Below, piece by piece: positions 37,135 through 46,292 of a DNA stretch of 64,000 bases; position 1 is the stretch's first letter, and each line of letters begins with the position of its first letter. This stretch comes from Amorphus sp040750475. Lineage in GTDB: Bacteria > Pseudomonadota > Alphaproteobacteria > Rhizobiales > Amorphaceae. The position numbers were made by a program, and so were the translations under genes. Where the stretch lies: NCBI RefSeq assembly GCF_040750475.1, contig NZ_JABJVY010000002.1:1-64000 (forward strand), given 5' to 3'. The notes beneath the pieces are model-generated. The model searched no databases. It was not told the DNA's origin and was given only the letters and a program-made list of their open reading frames with translations.

Positions 37135-38460
37135 TCACATGAGCGAGGGCAGCCACGTCGCGACACCGGGCACGAAGGCGATGAGCGCAACGAGCAGGAG
37201 CAGGATGATCCAGTAGGGGATCGACCCTCGGAATATGGTGGCGAGTGTCGCGTCAGGGTCGGTGATGGCCCCCTTGACGGTGTAGACGCAGAGGCCGAGC
37301 GGTGGCGTGAGCAACCCCGCCTCGATCGCGACGATGCCGATGATCGCAAAGGCAATCGGGTCGTAGCCAATGGAGGCGGCGAGCGGCCCGAAGATCGGCA
37401 CCGTCAGCAGGATGATCGACACGGAATCGATGAACATCCCGAGGAAGAACCAGACGAGCACCATGATCCCAAGCACCATGAGCGGGGAATCGCCGGCGCT
37501 CAGAAACAGGTCCTGAATGAAGGTCACGATGCCGCCGAGAGCGAGCAAGCGCGAATACATCTGCGCCGTGATGAGAAGGAACAGGAGCGGGGCTGAGATA
37601 CGGCCGGTTTCGAGAACGGCCTCGCCCAACCCCTTCAGGCTGACGCCCTTGAACAGCGCCAGGACCAGAGCGAACAGGACGCCCACGCCGGCGGCCTCGG
37701 TTGGCGTGAAGGCGCCAAGCCAGATGCCGCCCAGGACGACGAGGATCAGGATGGCGACGCCAAGGCCACCCCAGATCTCGCGGCGGCGTTCGGACGCATC
37801 TTCGATCTCGTCGGCGGATACCTGATGCGAGGATGCGCCGAAGGCAGCGGGGCGTAGGGTGGCGTAGGCCACGATGAAGACGAAGAACATCGCCGAGAGC
37901 ACGATCCCCGGCAGTACACCGGCCACGAACAGCCGCCCGATCGATTGTTCCGCGATGACGCCCCAGACGATCAGGAGCACGCTGGGCGGGATCAGCATGC
38001 CGAGGGAGGCGCTTCCCGCGATGGAGCCGAGCGCGACCGACTTGTCGTAGTTGTGGCGCAGCATCTGGGGATAGGCGATGCGCGAGAAGGCGGCGGCCGA
38101 GGCGATGCTGACGCCGGTCACGGCGCCGAACACCGCGTTGCCGCCGACCGTCGCGAGCGCCAGCCGTCCGGGTAGCCGCTTCAAGGAGCGGTTGATGATG
38201 CTGTAGAGATCGCCGGCCGCACCGGAGCGCGAAATGAACTCGCCCATCAGGACGAAGAGCGGGATGACCGCGAAGACGTAGTCGCGGATCGCCTCGTAGG
38301 TCGTGTTGGCGAGGAGGGATCCCGCCACCTGCAGGCTGCCGGTCAGGTAGGCCAGGCCGAAGAAACTGCACAGGCCGAGTGCGATCACGACCGGCACGCT
38401 GCAGAGAATAAGCCCGATCAGGATGAGAATAATGGCGATGGCGAACTCGGGACCGCCCAT
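37135..38460 (-). CDS. dctM: TRAP transporter large permease DctM
   Basis: A 441-residue, about 12-helix DctM subunit, the Na+-driven transport channel of a TRAP system. Characteristic segments are AVTGVSIASAAAFSRIAYPQM, GMLIPPSVLLIVWGVIAEQS and, near the end, AGLLTPPLGLCVYTVKG. Helices are well spaced across the length and the protein ends WLPSLM as is usual. The ATG has GAGGT eight bases upstream. It follows the DctQ gene by 37 bases. Unlike the two TAXI systems in the window, the small and large permeases are separate proteins. Confidence 0.94.
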   Translation of the reverse strand: MGGPEFAIAIILILIGLILCSVPVVIALGLCSFFGLAYLTGSLQVAGSLLANTTYEAIRDYVFAVIPLFVLMGEFISRSGAAGDLYSIINRSLKRLPGRLALATVGGNAVFGAVTGVSIASAAAFSRIAYPQMLRHNYDKSVALGSIAGSASLGMLIPPSVLLIVWGVIAEQSIGRLFVAGVLPGIVLSAMFFVFIVAYATLRPAAFGASSHQVSADEIEDASERRREIWGGLGVAILILVVLGGIWLGAFTPTEAAGVGVLFALVLALFKGVSLKGLGEAVLETGRISAPLLFLLITAQMYSRLLALGGIVTFIQDLFLSAGDSPLMVLGIMVLVWFFLGMFIDSVSIILLTVPIFGPLAASIGYDPIAFAIIGIVAIEAGLLTPPLGLCVYTVKGAITDPDATLATIFRGSIPYWIILLLLVALIAFVPGVATWLPSLM

Positions 38461-38497
38461 GAACTGGTACCTCGTCTGTCGGAAAGAGAGGGAGAGA

Positions 38498-39019
38498 TCA
38501 GTGGGAAGCGGCTTCCCGTTCCACCGATACGTCGCCGTGGAGGACGGCCCGCAGGACGATCAGCAGGTAATTGAACGCCGCGAGGATCGAGCAGACGACG
38601 ATCACGGACTTCAGCGGCCACGTCGGCACCTGGAACGCAGCGTGTCCCTCGAACTCATGCACCGCTATCGCGCGCATCATCGGTTCCCAGGATGCCCAAG
38701 CGATGAGTGCGAAGAGAAGCAGGCCCAAGGACGAAACGACCGCCTCCAGCACGACCCGACCGCGGGGGCCGAGCCGGGTCGGCAGCAGCTCTGAACGAAG
38801 CATGCCGCCGATCCGGACCGCATAGCCCAACTGGAGAAAGGCGATGACCACGATCCCGTTGGCGACGATCTCCGCAATGCCGATGATCGGCATGTTGAGG
38901 ATGAACCGCATCACGACGTCCACCGTGATGAGGATCGCCACCAGGATCAGGAGGACGGAAGCGACATATTTGAGGATCTGGCTGACGAAGGATGCCAGCC
39001 GGTCGACCGTGTAGAGCAT
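38498..39019 (-). CDS. dctQ: TRAP transporter small permease DctQ
   Basis: A 173-residue, four-helix small subunit that supports DctM in the inner membrane. The pattern is DVVMRFILNMPIIGIAEI (first pair of helices), QLGYAVRIGGMLRSELLP, and two further helices at about 90-110 and 130-152. A GGAGA site precedes the ATG. It lies 52 bases after dctP. Confidence 0.92.
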   Translation of the reverse strand: MLYTVDRLASFVSQILKYVASVLLILVAILITVDVVMRFILNMPIIGIAEIVANGIVVIAFLQLGYAVRIGGMLRSELLPTRLGPRGRVVLEAVVSSLGLLLFALIAWASWEPMMRAIAVHEFEGHAAFQVPTWPLKSVIVVCSILAAFNYLLIVLRAVLHGDVSVEREAASH

Positions 39020-39071
39020 TTGGATGTCTCCGCCGTCTTCCCGGACCTGTCTCCTTTTGCGAGATGACGGA

Positions 39072-40136
39072 TCACTGGATCTCGTAGCGGTACGGCCATT
39101 CGTGGCCGAGTTCTTCTACCTTATCCATGTAGAAGTTCAGGACCCCGGACCCTGGCTGGCCGCGATCGTTGAGCTCCTGTGCCATTCGGTTTGGAAAATC
39201 CTGGAGCGCGGTTGCCCAATCCGTCTGTGCTTTGTCGCTGATCTCCGTGACCTCGACGCCGAGCTCGCTCAGCTTCTTGAGGCCTTCCGCGTCGTTTCTG
39301 GCGCAGATTTCGGCGGTAACGGCGGCCCACTCTTCGCCCATTTCGGCGAGGATTTCTTGGACTTCGGGAGGCAGGCGGTCCCAAGTCTGCTTGTTGATGG
39401 TTACGGCGTTGAGATACTGGGCGCCGAAATCGGTCTTTGTGAAGTATGGCGCGATCTCGTTGAGCTTGAACGTGTACCACCACGTCGCCGCGCTCAAATA
39501 CCCTTCGTAAACACCCGACTGCATGGACTGGTAGGCTTCGTTGAGATTGGAGGCGACGGCCGTGGCGCCTTTGATCCATTCGAGGTTCGTGCCGGCGCCG
39601 GCGATCTTGTGACCCTCAAGATCCTCAAACGCCTCCCAGGCGAAATTCGTGCCGAGGCCGTAGTTTTCCAGGCACGAGCCGCCGAGATAGATCTGATTAT
39701 GATCGCGCTCGAAGCTTTCGGAGAGCACGGGAAATTCTTTGAAAGTGGCCTTCGCCGCGTCGGTCACCATGTAGGCGTCGGGAGAATTGAAGGGCAGGAA
39801 CAACGTGAAGGTCTGCAGATAGGCGTTGGACGGCTCGAAGATCAGGCTGATGAAGCCGATATCGAGAATGCCGTCACGCGTCGCCTCGAGGATTTCGGTG
39901 ACTTTTGCGACTTGGCCGGCGTGCAATTCCTGGATGTTGACCGTGTGGTCGGTGCGCTCCTCGACCCGCTTCTTGAGTTCCGGCGCGAACCAATTATGCG
40001 CGCTTTCGGTATAGGCAAGAAATCCAATGGGATGGCCGGAGCCGAGCCTCAGGTTGATGGTATCGGCCTGGGCGAGGCTGGTGCTGGATGCTAGGGCGGC
40101 GAGAAGGCAGGAGGCGCTAAGCGAGAGCTTCGACAT
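39072..40136 (-). CDS. dctP: TRAP solute-binding protein DctP
   Basis: A 354-residue periplasmic receptor of the DctP family with a Sec signal ending near residue 25 (SLAQADT). It shows the DctP pattern NIQELHAGQVAKVTEILEATRDG, a central FAWEAFEDLEGHKIAG, then LNEAYQSMQSGVYEG. It should bind an organic acid or aromatic amide-type ligand for DctQM. It heads the five-gene operon (binding protein, small permease, large permease, cyclase, amidase) and is divergent from a LysR gene across a spacer with a strong A+T-rich palindrome. A good AAAGGG site precedes the ATG. Confidence 0.93.
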   Translation of the reverse strand: MSKLSLSASCLLAALASSTSLAQADTINLRLGSGHPIGFLAYTESAHNWFAPELKKRVEERTDHTVNIQELHAGQVAKVTEILEATRDGILDIGFISLIFEPSNAYLQTFTLFLPFNSPDAYMVTDAAKATFKEFPVLSESFERDHNQIYLGGSCLENYGLGTNFAWEAFEDLEGHKIAGAGTNLEWIKGATAVASNLNEAYQSMQSGVYEGYLSAATWWYTFKLNEIAPYFTKTDFGAQYLNAVTINKQTWDRLPPEVQEILAEMGEEWAAVTAEICARNDAEGLKKLSELGVEVTEISDKAQTDWATALQDFPNRMAQELNDRGQPGSGVLNFYMDKVEELGHEWPYRYEIQ

Positions 40137-40264
40137 GACGGACCCTTTCTGCGAACGGTGTAAGGGCGTCCTTCCTGGGTGGCAGTAACGGACGCCTCGT
40201 TTTGCTTATGGCCGAATGCTTCCATTCCCGGTTTCTGTTGACAATCTGGAAAAAAAGGATACTT

Positions 40265-40285
40265 GATATAAGTTATAATTATATC
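40265..40285. promoter_or_regulatory. Palindromic LysR-type operator candidate
   Basis: GATATAA-GTTATAA-TTATATC is a perfect 7-bp inverted repeat in the spacer between divergent dctP and lysR. It contains several T-N11-A half-sites as expected of LysR operators, and TATAAT on both strands. The LysR protein encoded 44 bases away is the obvious ligand. Confidence 0.6.
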
Positions 40286-40328
40286 TTTCTTCTATGCCGG
40301 CGCTGGTATCTGCTCACCCGGGGTGGCG

Positions 40329-41270
40329 ATGGACGTCCGCGATCTGAAATCCCTCATCGCCATTGCGGAGACGGGGAGCTTGTCGGCGGCGGCGCGGCGG
40401 CTGAATGTGACGCAGCCTGCACTCAGCATGTCCCTCAGGCGTTTGGAGGCTGAGCTATCCGTCACCCTCGTTCGCCGCCACTCGCGCGGGGCGGAACTGA
40501 CGGAAGAAGGCCGCTATGTCCTGCAGAAGGCCTACGACATTCTGCACGAGATGGCCGAGATCACGTCGGTTGTCTCGAACCTTGCGGAGGAGCCCGTCGG
40601 GCATGTGCGGCTCGGCCTGCCGACGACCGTCGCGGGCGGCCTGATCCCGGAGCTGTTGCCTTTGCTCAGGGCGCGCTATCCGCAGATCAAGATCCATATC
40701 GTCGAGGCCATGAGCGGCGTGCTGGCCGAGCTTCTCCACCTCGGCCGTCTCGATCTCGTGGTGATGTTCGATATCCAGCCGATGGCCGGACTACGGAGCG
40801 AACCGCTTCTCCTGGAAAAATTGCAGTTTCTGGCCCCGCCGGGCCATCCGCTCGCCCGGTCCGGCAAGGTTCGTCTCGAGGAGGTCGTGCAACTCGGTCT
40901 TGTGCTGCCGGGGCGCGATCATACGATCCGCAGATATATCGAGAACTCGTGCCATGCTGAGGGGCTGGCGCTGAATGCCGTGGCCGACATCGACTCTTTG
41001 CCGGGACTGATCAATCTGGTGAAGACCGGTCATTGCACGATCCTGCCGACCTATCTGGTGAGGGATCATATCCGCGAGGGCACGATCGTTCCGGTCGAGA
41101 TTACGCGGCCGGAACTGGAGTGGACCCTCCATCTGGCGACGCGTCACGATGCGACGCGACCGCGCGCCAGCATGGCGACGGCGCGGTTGGTGGTGGAAAT
41201 CTGCACCAATCTCGTGCAGCGGGGCGCTTGGCCGGGACGACTGCCGACTGCCCACGGTATTTCGGCGTGA
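40329..41270 (+). CDS. LysR-family regulator of the TRAP/amidase operon
   Basis: A 313-residue LysR protein: helix-turn-helix at about 15-50 (GSLSAAARRLNVTQPALSMSLRRLE, quoted in part as SLSAAARRLNVTQPALSM) and a ligand domain from about 90 (GHVRLGLPTTVAGGLIPELLP). It belongs to the CbbR/NAC-like type that responds to a pathway intermediate. It is divergent from dctP and probably controls the transporter, cyclase and amidase genes. ATG 40329 sits just after a GGGGTGG stretch; a GTG two codons earlier is also possible. Confidence 0.9.
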   Translation: MDVRDLKSLIAIAETGSLSAAARRLNVTQPALSMSLRRLEAELSVTLVRRHSRGAELTEEGRYVLQKAYDILHEMAEITSVVSNLAEEPVGHVRLGLPTTVAGGLIPELLPLLRARYPQIKIHIVEAMSGVLAELLHLGRLDLVVMFDIQPMAGLRSEPLLLEKLQFLAPPGHPLARSGKVRLEEVVQLGLVLPGRDHTIRRYIENSCHAEGLALNAVADIDSLPGLINLVKTGHCTILPTYLVRDHIREGTIVPVEITRPELEWTLHLATRHDATRPRASMATARLVVEICTNLVQRGAWPGRLPTAHGISA

Positions 41271-41353
41271 CGTCATTCGGCCGAAGGCGAAAGAAAGAAG
41301 TCTGACTGTCGAGCTTGGTGGTGGCGATGCGATATCTGAGATGCCGGCCGCGC

Positions 41354-41836
41354 TCAGATCGGGTCGATCTGGACGATCAGATCGGTCTCGATCGGTGCGT
41401 CGAAGCTCATCTCGGGCTGATAGGTCGCGATCCGCGCGTGGGGCCCGCGATCGTCTCCGAACACCGCGATCAGGAGGTCCGACGCGCCGTCGAGCACGAG
41501 CGGCGCCTTGGTGAAGCCGGGGGCGGCGTTGACGTAGCCCGAGAGCTTCACCACTCGGCGCACCCGCTCCAGAGAACCGACCAGGGCCTCGATCTGGGCG
41601 AGGTGATGCAGTGCGCAAAGCTCGGCGGACCGACGCCCGTCCTCAAGGCTGACCCCGCCGCCGAGCTTGCCTTTGACGGGCATGCTCCACGCGCCGTCCC
41701 GAAAGACGGTGCCGATCGCGCCGGACAGGAACAAAAGGTTTCCGGCGCACACCCCCGGCACGAACCGCCCCTTGGGAGGCGCCGTCGGAGGTAGTTCATG
41801 GCCGAGCTCGGCGAGAATCGTGCGCTCGCGGCTCAT
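41354..41836 (-). CDS. RidA/YjgF-family protein
   Basis: A 160-residue Rid-family protein. RidA members hydrolyse reactive enamines and imines made by PLP or flavin enzymes. Family features are SGAIGTVFRDG (strand before the pocket), NAAPGFTKAPLVLDGAS and the C-terminal VQIDPI. An arginine (HARIAT, near residue 135) is at about the place of the catalytic RidA arginine, so deaminase activity is possible. The ATG overlaps the TRAP permease stop as ATGA, so it is translated with the transporter. Its role in a CoA-ligase operon is unclear; related Rid proteins also act as ring- or lactone-handling enzymes. Confidence 0.85.
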   Translation of the reverse strand: MSRERTILAELGHELPPTAPPKGRFVPGVCAGNLLFLSGAIGTVFRDGAWSMPVKGKLGGGVSLEDGRRSAELCALHHLAQIEALVGSLERVRRVVKLSGYVNAAPGFTKAPLVLDGASDLLIAVFGDDRGPHARIATYQPEMSFDAPIETDLIVQIDPI

Positions 41837-43701
41837 GCTGCACCCGCCTTGACGGTCGCGATGCCGCGCCGGCGCCAGTTAACGGCGACCACCGAGGCCA
41901 GAACGGCAAGCCCAGCCAGGTCGCTGAGCCCGCCGGACCAGATCAGGGACAGGCCGGCAACGATCAGAGCAATGCGCTCGACGGGATTGCATCGGACCAA
42001 CAACCAACCCTGGAGGCCTGCAGCGAGGGACACGACGCCGACACAGCCGCTGGCGAGCGACAGGGCGATGTCAGAGGACGACCCGATGCCGAGCAGCTCT
42101 GGACGGTAGACGAAGAAATACGGCACCACGAATGCGACAGCACCGAGTTTCGTCGAGACAAGGGCCGTGCGGAAGAAGTTCGACTGGGCGAGCTGCGCGC
42201 CGGCCCAGGCGGCCATCGCCACCGGCGGGGTGATCATCGACAGGATCCCGAAATAGAAGGCGAACATGTGCGCCGACAGCACCGACACGCCGAGCTTTGT
42301 GAGCATCGGCGTCACCAGCGACGCGACCAGGAGATAGGCGACCACCGTCGGTACCCCCATGCCCAAGACCAGGGAGGCCAGCGCAGTGCAGGTGAGCGCC
42401 AGAAACAGGTTGTTTTGAAAGACCAGCGCGACCATCGACGTGAGCGACAGGCCGAGCCCGGTGAGGGTGAAGACGCCGACAATGAGGCTGGCGCAGGCCG
42501 TCGCGATCGAGATCACCACTGCGCGGCGGGCGCCGTCCATGAGCGCCGACGCCACGGCGCGCGGACCCATCCGCGTCTTCGCGCGCGGCAGGCTGACGAG
42601 CCAGGCGAGCACGATACCGATCAGGGCCGAGCGGGAAACCGAGTAGCCCTCGAAAAGCGCGACGCAGATGCCGACCAGGGGGACGAGCATGTAGATCTCG
42701 CGGACGACTTCACGCAGCCGCGGCAGCTCCTCTCTCTTAAGCGGCTGCATGCCGGTGCGGGCCGCCTCGAAGTGGATCATCGTGCCCACCGAGAGGAAAT
42801 AGAGGATCGCGGGGATTGCGGCGGCCCCGACGATGGTGAGGTACGGAACCCCAATGATGTCGGCCATGACGAAGGCGGCGGCGCCCAGTACCGGCGGAAC
42901 GAGCTGGCCGCCCGTCGAAGCGACCGCTTCCACCGAACCGGCGAAGGCCGGCGTATAACCGCACCGTTTCATCAGCGGGATCGACGAGGTTCCGCTCGCG
43001 TAGACGTTGGCCACCGCAGATCCGCTGACCGAGCCGAACAGGGCGCTTGCGACGACGGCGACCTGGGCCGGTCCGCCCTTCGAGCGGCCGGCCAGCGCGA
43101 GGGCGAAACGCATGATGAAGTCGCCGACGCCGGAGCGTTCCAGCATCGTCCCGAACAGGACGAGGAGCACGAGGTAGGTCGCGGCGATGCCGACCGGGAT
43201 GCCGAAAATGCCTTCGGTGCCGAGATACTGGTACTCGATTACCTGCGGCAGGCTGAAGCCCCGGTGGGAGAGCGGCCCGAGCCACAGGTCGCCGAACAGG
43301 GCGTAGAGGATCGCCACCACCGGCAGGAGCATCATCGTCAGCCCCAGGGTCCGTCGGGCTGCTTCCAGCACCAGGACGATCGCCGCGGCGCCGAGGATTA
43401 ACTCCGTCGGGGTGATCGGCGTGATGAAGGTCATCCGCAACAGGATGGCCTCGTGGTTGATCGCAACGAAGAGGAAGGCGACGGCGCCGAGCGCGGCGCA
43501 AGCGAGGTCGACCACCGCCGTCACGGCACGGCCGCGGCGGCTTGCCGGGTGGGTCAGGAATACCAGCGCGACGGCGAGCGCGAGATGGATGCTTCGCTGC
43601 TCGATCGCGACCAGCGTGCCGAAGGCGGCGGTGTAGAGGTGGAACAGGGCGAGCCCCAGCGCCACCGCCTTACCGAGCGTGTCGACGATGCGAGCCGGCA
43701 T
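41833..43701 (-). CDS. TAXI-TRAP fused permease
   Basis: A 622-residue membrane protein with fused DctQ- and DctM-like parts, like the one at 5909-7846. Core segments are GSVSGSAVANVYASGTSSIPLMK, GGQLVPPVLGAAAFVMADI and GILSMITPPVAMAAWAGAQLA. It imports the acid delivered by the TAXI receptor encoded upstream. ATG 43701 is preferred because AGGA lies about ten bases before it; a GTG at 43719 is an alternative. It lies 33 bases after the receptor gene and overlaps the RidA gene downstream. Confidence 0.93.
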   Translation of the reverse strand: MPARIVDTLGKAVALGLALFHLYTAAFGTLVAIEQRSIHLALAVALVFLTHPASRRGRAVTAVVDLACAALGAVAFLFVAINHEAILLRMTFITPITPTELILGAAAIVLVLEAARRTLGLTMMLLPVVAILYALFGDLWLGPLSHRGFSLPQVIEYQYLGTEGIFGIPVGIAATYLVLLVLFGTMLERSGVGDFIMRFALALAGRSKGGPAQVAVVASALFGSVSGSAVANVYASGTSSIPLMKRCGYTPAFAGSVEAVASTGGQLVPPVLGAAAFVMADIIGVPYLTIVGAAAIPAILYFLSVGTMIHFEAARTGMQPLKREELPRLREVVREIYMLVPLVGICVALFEGYSVSRSALIGIVLAWLVSLPRAKTRMGPRAVASALMDGARRAVVISIATACASLIVGVFTLTGLGLSLTSMVALVFQNNLFLALTCTALASLVLGMGVPTVVAYLLVASLVTPMLTKLGVSVLSAHMFAFYFGILSMITPPVAMAAWAGAQLAQSNFFRTALVSTKLGAVAFVVPYFFVYRPELLGIGSSSDIALSLASGCVGVVSLAAGLQGWLLVRCNPVERIALIVAGLSLIWSGGLSDLAGLAVLASVVAVNWRRRGIATVKAGAA

Positions 43702-43734
43702 CGCGTTCGATCCTGTCACTGGATGCGCCTGAGG

Positions 43735-44703
43735 CTACTTGCTGTCCATGCTCCTGTAGTATGCTTCCGCGCCGGGATGCAGCGGTCCGCCCGCGACGTC
43801 CGGAAGGTTGTCGGCCGAGAACGAGCCGAACATAGCCGCTGATTGCCGGATCTCGTCCGGATGGATGGCAAGCACCTTGGCGAGCCCCCCGGCGAAACCG
43901 GGGTCCATCTTTTCCGGAACGATCAGGATGTTCTTCAAGACGGGAACGGTGACGTCCTGTGTCACGAAATACCACTTGTCAGCCGGGATTGTCTGCTTGC
44001 CGTAGCCGGCGGGCAACACGGCGTCGATAGTGGCTTCCGGCCACGGCATGAGCCGCATCTTCTGCTGGGTGATGAGTTCCTGGATCCCGCCGATGACTGG
44101 TCCGACGTAGGCGTCGGCGTGGCCGTCGCCGATCAGGCCGCTCGCTTCGGAATAGCCCATGAACGCGATGTTTCCGCCCCAGCTCTCGATGTCGTCGTAG
44201 GTGACACCCATCTGCTCGAACAGACGACGCACGATCAGTTCGCCGCCGTTGTTGCGGGGCGGCACGACCAGGCGGATCGCCTTCTTCTTGGCGACAAGAT
44301 CCTCGATCGTGGTGTAGTCGGAGCCTTCTTTGACCAGGAAGAAGGCTTGCGGAACGAAGCCGAGATAGCCGAGGGCGGCGACGCCGGGCACTTTCTGCTC
44401 GAACGGCGCGGTTCCGGACCGGCTTGCGGCATAGATGTCCGACTGCGTGAATCCGACGTCGGCGAGACCGCCGGCCACCTTCGGGAGGTTCTCCACACCG
44501 CCCCCGGTCGTCACGGTGACGTTGGTGTCGGGATAGGCCTTCTCGATCAACTCTCCCAGCACGCCGGCCATCGGATACCAGCCACCGCTGACGGGACCGG
44601 AGGCGATGGTGAGGCGGGGCGGTGCCGAGCTCTGTGCGACGGCCGCACCGGCGGAAAGGATGCACAGCGCCGAGATGACGGCAGCCTTCAGATGAATGCG
44701 CAT
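43735..44703 (-). CDS. TAXI-family TRAP solute-binding protein
   Basis: A 322-residue periplasmic receptor with a Sec signal (AAVAQSS, cleavage near residue 23). TAXI features are the GPVSGGWYPMAGVLGELIEKAYP helix region (part: SGGWYPMAGVLGELIE), NLPKVAGGLADVGFTQSD and the segment after LIGDGHADAYVGPVIGGIQ. It has a good AAGGACC site. Gene order with a CoA ligase, crotonase and dehydrogenase suggests that it binds a carboxylic acid, perhaps aromatic or alicyclic, but the ligand cannot be read from sequence. Confidence 0.92.
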   Translation of the reverse strand: MRIHLKAAVISALCILSAGAAVAQSSAPPRLTIASGPVSGGWYPMAGVLGELIEKAYPDTNVTVTTGGGVENLPKVAGGLADVGFTQSDIYAASRSGTAPFEQKVPGVAALGYLGFVPQAFFLVKEGSDYTTIEDLVAKKKAIRLVVPPRNNGGELIVRRLFEQMGVTYDDIESWGGNIAFMGYSEASGLIGDGHADAYVGPVIGGIQELITQQKMRLMPWPEATIDAVLPAGYGKQTIPADKWYFVTQDVTVPVLKNILIVPEKMDPGFAGGLAKVLAIHPDEIRQSAAMFGSFSADNLPDVAGGPLHPGAEAYYRSMDSK

Positions 44704-44720
44704 GGCGGTAGGTCCTTATT

Positions 44721-46292
44721 TCACCTCTGGTTTCGGGTCTGATCTTCCGTCAGTTGATCGAGCTTCGACAAAAGCTGCGGCCGCAGCACCTTGCCGTAAT
44801 GCGAGCGCGGTATCTCATCGACCACGAACACCCGCTTGGGACGCTTGAACCGGGCGAGACCTTCGTCGCAGCCGTCGATCAGCGCGCGCGGGCTCAGTTC
44901 GGCGCCTTCGCTCGCGACGACGAAGGCGGCGACGATCTCGCCCCATTCCTCGTCGGGCAGGCCAACGACCGCCACCTCGGACACGCCTGGCTGCTGGGCG
45001 ATCGCGTCCTCCACCTCCTTCGGAAGGATCGAGCTCGCCCCGGAGCGGATCACCTCCTTCAACCGGCCCGTGATGGTGAGCCGCCCCTCCGCATCGAAGG
45101 CACCGAGGTCGCCGGTGTGGAGCCAACCGTCGCGCAGTGCCGCCTCGGTCAGTTCCGGCTCCTGCCAGTATCCGGCCATGACGTTGTCGCCGCGGATCGT
45201 CACCTCGCCGGAAGGCCCGAGACCGTCCGATGCCGGGCCGCCACCCTCTCCGAGCCGGATCTCGTAGTCGGCAAGAACGCGGCCGGAGGCGCGCATCAGG
45301 TGTTTCCGCGCGGCGGTATTTGGGGCTGCTGCAAAATCGGCAGGCGACAGATAGGTCGTGATTGGCGCCTCGGTCAGTCCGTAGAGCACGCCGATCCGAG
45401 GGCCGATGAGATCGAGCGCTCGGGCAAACGTCGCAGGCGGCAGGCGTGAGCCTCCGACGTGGACCGCGGTCAGGCGGGCGAGACGCGGATCGTCCTTGCG
45501 GATGTGATCCAGAACGCGGACGAGTTGGGTCGGGACCATCGAGGTACGGGTGGCGCCGGTTTCGGCGAAGAGATCGGCAAAGCGCGCCGGATCGAAGCGA
45601 CCGCCGAGAACGACCTCCGCGCCGGCGGCAAAATGGCTCATGACGATGACCTGGGCGATCGGCCACAGCGGTCGGATGTTGAGGAACACGTCGTCCGGCG
45701 AGATCGCAAAGCCCACCGACGTCGCCGCCATCACGGCGGCGAGGTTTCTCTGCCGGATCATGGTCGCCTTCGGCCGGCCCGTGGTTCCGCCGCTGAAGTT
45801 GAGGGCCGCCAGGTCATCCGGACAGCCTCCATCCCAAGGCTCGGGGTCGCCGGCGGCGATCACCGTCTCCATCGGCGTTGCATCCGGCAGGGCGCCGGCG
45901 GCCAAAACAACGCGAATATCGGGAAGGGCTGCCCGGATCGCATCGAGGTCTCCGGTATGGTCCGCGGTGGTGACGACCGCTTTGGCGCCGGCGGAGACAA
46001 GCTGCGCGACCTTCTCGACCGGCGCCATGCGCGGGTCCAGCGGCACCCGTACGAGCCCCGCGGCCATCACGCCGTAGTCGGCTTCGAGATAGGCGCGCAC
46101 GTCCGGAAGGAGCAGCCCGACCTTGTCGCCCGGAGCCAGTCCGAGCGTCTTGAGCCCGGATCCGAAGCGGAAGACCCGCTCGAAAAACACCGCGTAGCTC
46201 AAGGTGTCCTTTGCGTCGCGGACGGCCGATCGGTCTCCGTAGCGGTCGGCCAGCTCGGCGAAGACCTGCGCCAGATGGTCCTTGCTCACCAT
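44721..46292 (-). CDS. AMP-forming acyl-CoA ligase
   Basis: A 523-residue adenylate-forming enzyme of the ANL superfamily that activates an acid to its CoA thioester. The P-loop is LNFSGGTTGRPKAT (about 165-178), the A5 motif is LYGLTEAP, the A7 motif is GWLHTGDLGAFD, the hinge GRLKEVIRSG, and the catalytic lysine is in the final HYGKVLRP. It resembles medium-chain or aromatic acid ligases rather than acetyl-CoA synthetase. It overlaps the dehydrogenase gene by seven bases and lies 17 bases before the TAXI receptor gene, so imported acid and ligase are produced together. Confidence 0.93.
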   Translation of the reverse strand: MVSKDHLAQVFAELADRYGDRSAVRDAKDTLSYAVFFERVFRFGSGLKTLGLAPGDKVGLLLPDVRAYLEADYGVMAAGLVRVPLDPRMAPVEKVAQLVSAGAKAVVTTADHTGDLDAIRAALPDIRVVLAAGALPDATPMETVIAAGDPEPWDGGCPDDLAALNFSGGTTGRPKATMIRQRNLAAVMAATSVGFAISPDDVFLNIRPLWPIAQVIVMSHFAAGAEVVLGGRFDPARFADLFAETGATRTSMVPTQLVRVLDHIRKDDPRLARLTAVHVGGSRLPPATFARALDLIGPRIGVLYGLTEAPITTYLSPADFAAAPNTAARKHLMRASGRVLADYEIRLGEGGGPASDGLGPSGEVTIRGDNVMAGYWQEPELTEAALRDGWLHTGDLGAFDAEGRLTITGRLKEVIRSGASSILPKEVEDAIAQQPGVSEVAVVGLPDEEWGEIVAAFVVASEGAELSPRALIDGCDEGLARFKRPKRVFVVDEIPRSHYGKVLRPQLLSKLDQLTEDQTRNQR

